DNA of 56,776 nt from NCBI GenBank assembly GCA_029061025.1, contig JAIDSW010000076.1, positions 1 to 56,776 on the forward strand. Reading direction: 5' to 3'. A program made the position numbers and the translations under genes. This stretch comes from Duncaniella sp. Lineage in GTDB: Bacteria; Bacteroidota; Bacteroidia; Bacteroidales; Muribaculaceae. The first letter of the stretch is position 1; each line of letters starts with the position of its first letter. Under the pieces are notes generated by a model. It saw nothing but the letters and a program-made list of their open reading frames with translations. It had not been told where the DNA came from and made no database searches. This document shows positions 17,308-24,806 of this stretch, one piece after another.

Positions 17308-17739
17308 TTAGTCTAATATTTGATTCAGCACTCTTACGAAAACCTCCATATCACCCTCCTTCACCATCGAAGCAAGAGCCTGATGACGCTCACAGGCTAC
17401 AGCAAGGATGGCGGGTTGCAGATCCCTGCCCAAGAGGGACAACCACACCCGCAGGCATTTGTGGCTTATCGCTTCGGTATCGACAAGTCCCTTGCGTGAA
17501 AGCGAAGCCACCGTGCGGCACACCGAGGCCTTGTCCTTGCCCAATGTATCGACGATCTCACATTGCTGCAAACCGTCGCGATTGTAGAGCACACGCAGTA
17601 CAAGATACTCCGAAGCCGTTATGTCGAGACCCGCAGCCTTGAGTGCGGCTTCAAGCTGCGATGTGAGCTTCTGATAAGCTTTGCCTATCAGGCACCCTAC
17701 ATTGGGTATCGCATAAGCTGATGTAGTTTCCGTTTTCAT
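17308..17739 (-). CDS. MarR family transcriptional regulator
   Basis: A 143-residue MarR-type repressor. The winged-helix part is visible as LTSQLEAALKAAGLDITASEYLVLRVL-like helices, then QCEIVDTLGKDKASVCRTVASLSRKGLV (each split across helices of about 15 residues). The protein has five cysteines, so thiol-based sensing is possible but unproven. I choose the ATG at 17739 (MKTETTSAY). The frame continues to 17781, but the extra residues are hydrophobic, unlike the family, and overlap the candidate operator. It heads an operon with a DsbA-like oxidoreductase and a metallo-hydrolase. Confidence 0.9.
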   Translation of the reverse strand: MKTETTSAYAIPNVGCLIGKAYQKLTSQLEAALKAAGLDITASEYLVLRVLYNRDGLQQCEIVDTLGKDKASVCRTVASLSRKGLVDTEAISHKCLRVWLSLLGRDLQPAILAVACERHQALASMVKEGDMEVFVRVLNQILD

Positions 17740-17761
17740 ACCGATATAACAAAGCAGGCAG

Positions 17762-17782
17762 CAAAATAGTTGACTAATCAAC
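17762..17782 (-). promoter_or_regulatory. Candidate MarR operator over the marR promoter
   Basis: GTTGA and TCAAC half-sites separated by four bases lie at 17769-17782, a typical MarR-family palindrome. On the minus strand it abuts CTATTTTG (17769-17762), close to the Bacteroidetes -7 box but one base short. Binding here would block transcription of the marR operon, giving autorepression. The site is read from sequence; binding is inferred. Confidence 0.6.
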
Positions 17783-17834
17783 CATTTCGCTGCCCGATAA
17801 TCATTTTCTCATTAATCTCAGGGATTTCATGCCA

Positions 17835-18938
17835 CTAACGGCGCTCCTCCTCCTCAACCCGCGCCACAAGGCGCTCCACGGCCGCAGGCAATGGCTGGAC
17901 TATTTCGGGAACACGGAATCTCTCGTGGCGCATCTTATTCTTTTTCAAATCCTTGTATTCATCGACGGTATAATGCGTAATCTCCACGGGATATTGTTCC
18001 AGATAGCAGTCGACTTCATACGGACGATCGGTATCCATCATCTTTTTCATCCATTTTCCCTTGACCAGCACGTGCAGGGTTGATGTAGTGAATATATAAT
18101 CTTTCAGACCGTAATTGCACGAATCGTTGCGGTGAAATGCAGCTGACTCCACGTAATTGCTCATCTCCATAGTGCAGCCGAGCAGCTTGAAAAACATCGG
18201 ACTCCACACATGCTTCTTATTATCGGCAAGATGATCATGCTCGACTATAAACATATCATTGAAGTTGCGATATACATATTTCGGGAAATGCTTGCCGGCC
18301 ACCGTATCGGAAGCGGCTCCTGATTTCATCCGCTCCGACACTTTCACATCAGCGGAAGGAACACTTGCAAGAATTCCCATAAACGACAGAGAGCCAAGTG
18401 CATCATGGGAGTCGGGACGCAACACCACATCTTGTCCTTCATCGTTGGCAATACGACCGTAGCGGCGCACTCTGCACACCGACGGATGCGCGTCATAACT
18501 GTTGTAACCCTTCACCTTCCCGTCGGCAAGAAAAAATTCAAGCATATATTCGTTGAACACCTGCATGGTGTCACCGCTGACTATACCGGTGCAATACTCG
18601 CGGGCATAGGTGAGCACCCGGGTTACGGGACGATCCACGGGCGTCACAATCACTTCACCGAGGGCATAAGTAGCCGGCGACATAGCCACCGTATCGGCCG
18701 GCATGTCCACCGTAAGCGGTTCGTAGCCGAGACAGCGCAACGACAGGGGATAATCTTTTTCGTTTATCAAAATGTGGCCTTCCGCATCGGTCACACCGAG
18801 GATAATACCCGCCGACGAAACTACAGCAGCGCCTGTCACGGGCGACCTGTCGCTGTCATCAACAAGTGTCACCACATTTCCTGCACGGGCAGTCAGAAAT
18901 AATAAAGAAACGAGGAGAAACGAAAGTACCTTTTTCAT
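17835..18938 (-). CDS. Exported protein with carboxypeptidase-regulatory-like domain
   Basis: Starting at the ATG at 18938 (MKKVLSFLLVSLLFL), the 367-residue protein has a signal peptide ending near ARA. A beta-sandwich of about 75 residues follows (VTLVDDSDRSPVTGAAVVSSAGIILGVTD-type strands, then SLRCLGYEPLTV). This resembles the CarboxypepD_reg-like domain at the N-terminus of many Bacteroidetes outer-membrane proteins. The remaining 270 residues match nothing I recognise and no receptor barrel is present. The C-terminus is charged (RVEEEERR). It is probably periplasmic or surface associated; the role is unknown. Confidence 0.75.
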   Translation of the reverse strand: MKKVLSFLLVSLLFLTARAGNVVTLVDDSDRSPVTGAAVVSSAGIILGVTDAEGHILINEKDYPLSLRCLGYEPLTVDMPADTVAMSPATYALGEVIVTPVDRPVTRVLTYAREYCTGIVSGDTMQVFNEYMLEFFLADGKVKGYNSYDAHPSVCRVRRYGRIANDEGQDVVLRPDSHDALGSLSFMGILASVPSADVKVSERMKSGAASDTVAGKHFPKYVYRNFNDMFIVEHDHLADNKKHVWSPMFFKLLGCTMEMSNYVESAAFHRNDSCNYGLKDYIFTTSTLHVLVKGKWMKKMMDTDRPYEVDCYLEQYPVEITHYTVDEYKDLKKNKMRHERFRVPEIVQPLPAAVERLVARVEEEERR

Positions 18939-18982
18939 TGGAGAGAAATTGATATCACGATAATTCTTGGTTACTACCACAT

Positions 18983-19035
18983 AAGACGCAGCTACGGGCG
19001 GATAGTTACAACTGCGCCTTCTGTTTTTTTTCTTT
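18983..19035 (+). terminator. Orphan terminator-like hairpin, plus strand
   Basis: A 9-bp stem with one G-U pair (AAGACGCAG near 18984 and CTGCGCCTT near 19012-19020), followed on the plus strand by a run of eight T. No plus-strand gene precedes it: both flanking genes are on the minus strand. It could end an antisense or small RNA, or be chance. Confidence 0.4.
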
Positions 19036-19048
19036 CAGATGATGGTTG

Positions 19049-20464
19049 TCACTCAGGCTTCGGCTCTGGCAGCCAGCGCGAGGAGCGGAGACGGAGCAGG
19101 AATATGAGACCGCGGAACGAGAGCTCCACAGCCATTGCGATCCACACGCCCGTCAACCCCATCGTGCCCACAAGCAGGGCGGCCAATGTAAGGCGCACGA
19201 GCCATATGCTGCCGAAATTCATGCACGAGGGTATGAGAGTGTCGCCGGCACCCACAAACACGCCGTAGCTCACTATAGCGGCCGCAAACATAGGCTCGGC
19301 AAAGGCTTCGATGCGCAATATCGACGCACCGAGGCGGCGTATCTCCTCCGAGGGTGTCATGAGCCCAATCATGCCGTCAGCACCTATCCACATAATGGCA
19401 CCCATCACGGCCATCACGGCCATGCCGAGACTTACACACAGATAGGCAAGTTCGCGCGTGAGCTTGCGGCGGCGCGCCCCCACACACTGTCCCACTATGG
19501 TCGTTGCGGCATCGCTCACTCCGAATCCGGGCATATAGCAGAGGCTCTCGGCAGTGATGGCAAACGAGTTGGCCGCAATAGCTATAGTTCCGAGGGGAGC
19601 CACTATGACGGTCGACATTATCTGCGCTCCGCACATGATACACTGCTGCAGGCCGATGGGTGCGCCTATCTTGAACGCACGACGAAGCACCGGACGTGTC
19701 ACGGCAAAGCTTCCCGATTGACGCATATCAATCTGCGGCGAACGACGCCAAAGCACGTAATTCATGAGTATAGCCGTGATGAGTTCGGCAAGACCCGTAC
19801 CTATTGCCGCGCCCACCACTCCCAGGTCGGCACCGGGAAGGTGAATCGCAATCCCGGCCACGGTGAAGTCATGGGAGGGGAAGATGAGAAAGAAATTAAA
19901 CACCACATCGAGCACACACATAAAGATATTGAGCGCGCTGGGGGTATTCATGTTGCCCGAGCAGCGGAGCACGGCGCCGGCAAGGGTGCTGAGCGTATAC
20001 ACGGGCAGGCAGGCTGAAAAAATCGCGAAGTAAAGCGACGCATTATGGTTGATATCATCGTTACCGCCGAGCCATATGGGAAGATACGGGCTTATGGCAA
20101 GACCTATGGCAGCGATGATGGCGCCGTATATTGCCACGGCCACCGTGCCCTGACGCACCACGGCCTGAGCGCCGGCCTTGTCAGACGCGCCGAGGCGGTG
20201 AGCAACCTGCACTGAAAATGCCGTGGCGGCCGCTGAGCATAGTCCGCCGAACAGCCATGTTGTGGTCTCCACAAGGCCCACCGATGCGGCAGCCTCAGCG
20301 CCGAGCGAACCCACCATCGAGGCATCGATATAGAACATCGCCGTGAGCGACACCTGAGCCAGGATAGCGGGGATACTTAGCAGCACGATCAGGTGAAGGC
20401 GCTCGCCGAATGTCATCGGCTCGCCCTCACGTATCTTGGCAAGCAGTCGCTCCGAGAGTTTCAC
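19049..20464 (-). CDS. MATE family efflux transporter
   Basis: A 471-residue multidrug and toxin extrusion type antiporter with about twelve hydrophobic segments and two repeated halves. MATE-like motifs include SIPAILAQ, ATAFSVQVAHRLGA, IGAPIGLQQ and TIVGQCVGAR. The start is a GTG at 20464 overlapping the stop of the aminotransferase gene by 4 bp (GTGA), so the two are translated together. The substrate is not predictable. The linked C-S lyase and DUF3737 genes may supply or handle the exported compound, which is inference. Confidence 0.92.
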   Translation of the reverse strand: MKLSERLLAKIREGEPMTFGERLHLIVLLSIPAILAQVSLTAMFYIDASMVGSLGAEAAASVGLVETTTWLFGGLCSAAATAFSVQVAHRLGASDKAGAQAVVRQGTVAVAIYGAIIAAIGLAISPYLPIWLGGNDDINHNASLYFAIFSACLPVYTLSTLAGAVLRCSGNMNTPSALNIFMCVLDVVFNFFLIFPSHDFTVAGIAIHLPGADLGVVGAAIGTGLAELITAILMNYVLWRRSPQIDMRQSGSFAVTRPVLRRAFKIGAPIGLQQCIMCGAQIMSTVIVAPLGTIAIAANSFAITAESLCYMPGFGVSDAATTIVGQCVGARRRKLTRELAYLCVSLGMAVMAVMGAIMWIGADGMIGLMTPSEEIRRLGASILRIEAFAEPMFAAAIVSYGVFVGAGDTLIPSCMNFGSIWLVRLTLAALLVGTMGLTGVWIAMAVELSFRGLIFLLRLRSSRWLPEPKPE

Positions 20465-21624
20465 TTGAGCAGCGCGGATTCTATGCGGTTAAGAGCCTCG
20501 TCGAGCGTGTGACGCCGGCAGGCGAGATTGATACGGATAAAGTTTTCGCCTCCGGGGCCGTAATCACTCCCCTCGCTCACCATGATGCGGGCATCTTCGA
20601 GCAGTCTACGGGCAGTGGCATCGCCGTCAAGGTCGCTTGCGCTCACGTCTATCCATGCGAGATATGTTCCCTCCATGGGTGTGAGTTTCCAGCCTAAGGC
20701 GGGGTGAGAGTCAATAAAGGCGGCAAGCCGGGTGAAGTTGCCGTGGAGATACACACGCAGCTCATCGAGCCAGGCGGCTCCGGCGGGGGTATATGCGGCT
20801 ATGAGCCCTTCTACACCGAAGGGATTCACGTCACACACCTCATTGTCGTTGATGGCGCGGTCAATGCGGCGCGCGGCATCGTCATCAGAGGCCACGATAC
20901 ATGCGATCTGAAGTCCGGCGGTATTGAACGCCTTGCTCGGCGACACACACACGGCCCAACGGTCAGCACCGTCGGTAGCAACCGTAGCATAAGGTGTATA
21001 ATCCACGCCCGGGAATGTCAGCTCGCAATGGATTTCGTCGGAGATCACGAAAGTGGAGTGGCGGCGCGCAATCTCGGCCACGCGGCGGGTCTCGTCGGGA
21101 GTCCACACACGGCCACCGGGATTCTGCGGGTTGCAGAATATGAGCAGCGGAGTGCGGCGGTCGCTGAGCGTGGCTTCGAGAGCATCGAAATCTATGGCAT
21201 AACCGGCAGCGGTCATCAACAAGGGCACGCTGCGGAGCATGCAGCCGTTGTTGCGTATCGATGAGTAGAAGCAGTTATAGGCCGGCGTGAGGAGCGCCAC
21301 GCCGTCGCCGGGGCGCGTGACGGCTTTTATAATGGCCGATACGGCGGGTACTACCCCTGAGGTATATATGAGCCTGTCAGTATTTATTTCCCAGCCGTGA
21401 CGCGAGGAAAACCAGCCGGTAAGGGCGGAGTAAAATTCGGGGCGCACCTTGGTGTAGCCGAATACTCCGTGATCCACGCGGCGGCGCAGCGCGTCGACCA
21501 CGCAGTCGGGCGCGCGGAAGTCCATATCGGCCACCCACATGGGTATGACATCGTCGGCGGCCGGGGTATCCCATTTGTAGGAGCCGGTGTTACGGCGCAC
21601 TACCGCTTCATCAAAGCTGCTCAT
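20461..21624 (-). CDS. PatB/MalY-type PLP-dependent C-S lyase (aminotransferase fold)
   Basis: A 387-residue fold-type I PLP enzyme of the MalY/PatB group, which cleaves the carbon-sulfur bond of cystathionine or cysteine conjugates. The early motif IPMWVADMDF is diagnostic. CNPQNPGGRVW, SDEIHCELT and the PLP lysine in SPSKAFNTAG follow. The start at 21624 (MSSFDEAV) overlaps the DUF3737 gene by 14 bp; the frame is open to 21666 but the extra residues do not fit the family. A second PatB-type gene lies at 39058-40245. Confidence 0.92.
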   Translation of the reverse strand: MSSFDEAVVRRNTGSYKWDTPAADDVIPMWVADMDFRAPDCVVDALRRRVDHGVFGYTKVRPEFYSALTGWFSSRHGWEINTDRLIYTSGVVPAVSAIIKAVTRPGDGVALLTPAYNCFYSSIRNNGCMLRSVPLLMTAAGYAIDFDALEATLSDRRTPLLIFCNPQNPGGRVWTPDETRRVAEIARRHSTFVISDEIHCELTFPGVDYTPYATVATDGADRWAVCVSPSKAFNTAGLQIACIVASDDDAARRIDRAINDNEVCDVNPFGVEGLIAAYTPAGAAWLDELRVYLHGNFTRLAAFIDSHPALGWKLTPMEGTYLAWIDVSASDLDGDATARRLLEDARIMVSEGSDYGPGGENFIRINLACRRHTLDEALNRIESALLK

Positions 21625-22462
21625 CGGTTGAAATCTTGCAGTCGGCGGGAGCGAGCACATTGGCATCTATGATAATCTCGCCTATCGACTTGGCTTTAAT
21701 CGAACCTGTGCGGGGATTCTTGACGCTCGTGATCGGTGAGGTAACTACGGCATCGACCGACGAATCCTCAAAAGCCAGGTCGCAGTCGGCGTCAAAAGTG
21801 CAATTTTCCACCACAAGGTCGCGGCAGTAGCAGAGGGGCTGTGTGCCCGATATGTGGCAGTTGACGAGCTTGAGGCGGCGCGAGTGCCAGCCCAGATATT
21901 CTCCTGAGATTGTCGAGTCGATTATGGTGACGTCGGTAGTGTTCCAGAAAGCGTCCTTGGAGTGTATCTCGGCGTTGCGTATGGTCACGCGATTGCAATA
22001 CTGGAACGAATAGTTGCCGTGTTGGGTGTAACGGTCAATATCGATATCGTCGCAGTGCATGAAAAGATAGTCGGCATTGGCTACTTCCACGTCGCGCAGC
22101 TGAATGTCACGGCAGTGCCAGAGTGTCTCCTGCGCATCGGGAATCTTCACGCGCTCAAGGGTGATATGATCCATGTCACGGAACATCTTGGGCGCTTCCA
22201 CGAGGGTATCTTTCATGATGAGGTCGCGCGAATACCACAGCGCGGCGCGGGCGCCGGGTGTGAAAAGGCAATTTTCGATGGCGAAGTTATCCACATGCCA
22301 GAAAGGGTACTTGCCCTCGAAGCGGCAATCGCGGGCCACGATGTTGCGGCACTGCTTGAGGGCGGATTCGCCCGTGTGGATGGTGACATTTTCAAGAGCG
22401 AGATCGCTCGAAGCAAACAGCGGACGCTCGCCGCCAAACTCTGTATCTTTTATGAGCTTCAT
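21611..22462 (-). CDS. DUF3737 family protein (right-handed beta-helix)
   Basis: A 283-residue protein made of repeated short strands with N/D-C-x-F turns (for example ENCLFTPGARAALWYSRD, WHCRDIQLRDVEV). The repeating period of about 20 residues is typical of a right-handed beta-helix, and the whole matches the DUF3737 family (from memory). Members often sit beside PatB-type lyases, as here. The function is unknown and no signal peptide is seen, so it is probably cytoplasmic. It heads the operon. A minus-strand -7 box TAACTTTG is at 22493-22486, without a clear -33. Confidence 0.85.
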   Translation of the reverse strand: MKLIKDTEFGGERPLFASSDLALENVTIHTGESALKQCRNIVARDCRFEGKYPFWHVDNFAIENCLFTPGARAALWYSRDLIMKDTLVEAPKMFRDMDHITLERVKIPDAQETLWHCRDIQLRDVEVANADYLFMHCDDIDIDRYTQHGNYSFQYCNRVTIRNAEIHSKDAFWNTTDVTIIDSTISGEYLGWHSRRLKLVNCHISGTQPLCYCRDLVVENCTFDADCDLAFEDSSVDAVVTSPITSVKNPRTGSIKAKSIGEIIIDANVLAPADCKISTDEQL

Positions 22463-22524
22463 AGTTAACCAGAAAATTAGTGTAGCAAAGTTACGAAATA
22501 ATCGTGTATTTTAATACATAACGC

Positions 22525-23442
22525 TTATTCTGATTTGAAAGTTGCCGCAATGGTATGTGCGAGGTTGTTCATCGACAGGCATGTATCGCGGGCAAGAGGT
22601 GTACAGGAGGGATAGCCGAGCGAGATAATGAGCAAGCGGCCCTGAGTACACAGCTCGAAATCATGAGCCGCGGGTTTATATCGGTCAGGAAACGCTTCGT
22701 GGGTGACCAGGATTATCTTGCCGCCAGTTGCCTCTGCTTCATTGCGAATTGCCTTTTCGGCCTGCGAAATAAACGGAGATACGAGCACACCTCCGTTGGC
22801 AGCGGTATAGAGCCATGTTTCCTTGTTTCGGGATAAGACTTCGGGGGAATCGGCCCGATGCACCACAACCTGCTCTTTAAACGGATTGTCAAGGAGATGA
22901 ATGTTGCCGTAAACCATGCACGCATGACCGGCGATATTCACACTGTCGCGCCGATTAAAGAAATCGGGGCAAGCGCGGCGCACGGCCAGTCGCCGGGGAT
23001 TGTCGCGGATATATGCAAACAAGGTGTTGAGATCCCTTTTGCTGGTAACAATCTGGTTGTTGAAGCCATCTTCAAATACGTGATTCTCGCCCGCGGCGAG
23101 ATTGACGGCATTCTTGAATCGCGCTATATAGAAGCCAAGATGCTCGGGAAGTGGCGATTGTACCCACAGCAATATGTGCACATGGTCAGGCATCACCACG
23201 TATTGATCGGCTCTCAGGGCGGGATGGATCGCACTCATGTTATAAATCAGATCAGCGATTTTCTTGCCTGTGTGGGACCAGCGGGTACGGCATGAGCCGC
23301 GGGTGCCGGCCGGAAGCTGCGGGTCTCCTTCAATAACACTTAACGGTGGAAAGTCGCGCCTTCGGGACAGCGTGATCATGTACCGGCATGACGAGCGGTA
23401 GTCGTGCCATAACGCACGCTTGAGCTGAGAGTTGCGAGCCAT
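22525..23442 (-). CDS. REP-associated tyrosine transposase (RAYT) fused to a C-terminal SLOG/DprA-like domain
   Basis: Residues 1-180 form a Y1/HUH transposase domain. RYMITLSRRRDF begins the fold, MPDHVHILL carries the HUH pair H87 and H89, and Y144 in AYIRDNPRR is the likely catalytic tyrosine. RAYT enzymes act on short palindromes tagged by GTAG. Residues about 183-305 add a second domain with GGVLVSPFISQAEKAIRNEA and GGKIILVTHEAF, which reads like a Rossmann-type DprA/SLOG fold; that assignment is tentative. A GTAG-palindrome lies 33 bp upstream of the start. A deleted second copy of the gene lies at 31858-32431. Confidence 0.8.
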   Translation of the reverse strand: MARNSQLKRALWHDYRSSCRYMITLSRRRDFPPLSVIEGDPQLPAGTRGSCRTRWSHTGKKIADLIYNMSAIHPALRADQYVVMPDHVHILLWVQSPLPEHLGFYIARFKNAVNLAAGENHVFEDGFNNQIVTSKRDLNTLFAYIRDNPRRLAVRRACPDFFNRRDSVNIAGHACMVYGNIHLLDNPFKEQVVVHRADSPEVLSRNKETWLYTAANGGVLVSPFISQAEKAIRNEAEATGGKIILVTHEAFPDRYKPAAHDFELCTQGRLLIISLGYPSCTPLARDTCLSMNNLAHTIAATFKSE

Positions 23443-23474
23443 CTTTTCAATAATTTAAAGGGAGCTGAAATTAA

Positions 23475-23492
23475 GGGAGCTGAAGCTCCTAC
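23475..23492 (-). repeat. GTAG-tagged palindrome upstream of the RAYT gene
   Basis: On the minus strand the sequence is GTAG followed by GAGCTTCAGCTCCC, a short hairpin with the 5' GTAG tetranucleotide typical of REP elements handled by RAYT transposases. A partial direct copy (GGGAGCTGAA) lies just beside it at 23460-23469, and a second palindromic stretch at 23523-23543 may pair with it as a BIME-like unit. Confidence 0.6.
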
Positions 23493-23550
23493 ACACTTAC
23501 AAATATAGCAAATTTATTTGAAAAAGCTGCGAAGCTTCAGCTTCTGCCAT

Positions 23551-23589
23551 AAAACTAAACCCGGGAGCGAAGGTGGCTTCGCTCCCGGG
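23551..23589 (-). terminator. Strong intrinsic terminator after the fimbrillin-like gene
   Basis: A perfect 13-bp GC-rich stem (23560-23572 with 23577-23589) closes a four-base loop. On the minus strand it is followed by a T-rich tract (TTTAGTTTTA). It lies 34 bp past the stop of the lipoprotein gene and ends the protease-lipoprotein operon. Confidence 0.85.
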
Positions 23590-23622
23590 CGGGTATAGAT
23601 GGTAAGAGGATATGCTGCGGTA

Positions 23623-24777
23623 TTAATACTGCGAGAGGTCGATTGACTCGATGCCTTCGAGCGAGTCGAGGGTGAATCCGGTAGAGTTCCAGGTCTCGAC
23701 CACTACATCGGTGGAAGTACCTGCCGAGAGGATTACCTTGCCTCCGATGGCATAGTTGAGCATGGTGTTTCCGGCCACGATGTTACCGAATACGTTGTCG
23801 CCCGTAAAGGTGGGGAAGCTGAATTCGGGAGCATTTACCTTGAACACGAGCTGACCGTAGAGCTGCGCGAGCTGAGGATCGTCAGTTCCCTGGTTGAGAG
23901 AGACGGTCTGGGTCTGGTCAGGACGGAACACGAGTCCGTTGGGGGAGAGGATGAGGTGGAAGATGGTCTGGAATCCGCCGCGGATGTCGACCTGGGGGAA
24001 ATTCACCTCGTAGGTCTTGCCGTCGATGGTAGCCGAGAGAGTGGCGGGGGAAGCCTTGGTAGAGGCGGGGATGAGCCACATGGAGGGGAGATCGGCTTTC
24101 CAGCCGGCAGCGTCGATAGTCTTGTTGAAGTCAACGGTAAACGCCTTGCGATTGGTACCGGTGATGTTACCGGTAGAGATATCGAGGTCACCTTCGGTGA
24201 AGATAGTCTCGCCGTTGACAGAGAGTCCGGTGAGCTTGCCTTCGCCTGCATAGCCCGACTTCGAGATATTGAACGAAGCCATGGCCAGAGCGTGCTTCAT
24301 GGTGAGCTTGGCGGTGGTGATACCCTGCGAATAGTTGGCTGCGGCGGCGCTACCGGAGTAGAGCACATCCTGCTGCTCGGTGATGTCGACAGGGTAACGC
24401 AGGGGGTCAAACGAGCCTGAAGCCTTGAAAGGCGCTACGGCGTAGACAAAGAGAGCATTGTTTTGGGTAGTGAACTCCACCACGGGCGAGAGACCCCACG
24501 CACCGTTCTGGAAAGTAGCCTTGACACCCTTAACGAAGTCCTGCGACGAGAGCGAGCTGCCGGTCTTGACAAACACGTTCATAGTGGCCGCTTCGCCCAG
24601 CTCAGTGGTGACCTGAGCTTCGGTGAGCACATTGGTGCTTATCTTGAGAGCCTTTTCCGAAGGAGTGGTGCCGGGGTTGGTGCCGGGTTCGTTCTCCTTG
24701 CTTTCACCGCAGGAGGTGAGTGCCATCGAGCCAAAAGCCGCGAGGCTTGCTATATAAAGATATTTCGAGAATTTCAT
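23623..24777 (-). CDS. Fimbrillin-family (Mfa-like) lipoprotein
   Basis: A 384-residue lipoprotein with the lipobox LTSC (Cys 23), then a short linker rich in Gly, Thr and Pro (GTNPGTTPSE). The middle has ALFVYAVAPF, DVLYSGSAAA and, most tellingly, TAKLTMKHALAMASFNI, a pattern common to Bacteroidetes fimbrillin (Mfa-like) subunits. The C-terminal part is beta-rich and ends ESIDLSQY. It would be exported, lipidated and assembled on the surface. It is 29 bp downstream of a C10 protease gene and probably co-transcribed with it. No anchor, tip or Mfa2-type gene is near, so a surface lipoprotein with another role is possible. Confidence 0.75.
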   Translation of the reverse strand: MKFSKYLYIASLAAFGSMALTSCGESKENEPGTNPGTTPSEKALKISTNVLTEAQVTTELGEAATMNVFVKTGSSLSSQDFVKGVKATFQNGAWGLSPVVEFTTQNNALFVYAVAPFKASGSFDPLRYPVDITEQQDVLYSGSAAAANYSQGITTAKLTMKHALAMASFNISKSGYAGEGKLTGLSVNGETIFTEGDLDISTGNITGTNRKAFTVDFNKTIDAAGWKADLPSMWLIPASTKASPATLSATIDGKTYEVNFPQVDIRGGFQTIFHLILSPNGLVFRPDQTQTVSLNQGTDDPQLAQLYGQLVFKVNAPEFSFPTFTGDNVFGNIVAGNTMLNYAIGGKVILSAGTSTDVVVETWNSTGFTLDSLEGIESIDLSQY

Positions 24778-24806
24778 AGGAGTAATTTCGTCAGGATTGA
24801 GTTGAA

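Noticed and set aside
19046-20017. Long open frame antisense to the MATE gene
   Set aside because: His- and Arg-rich, low-information translation with no family likeness; the sense strand codes for a clear transporter.
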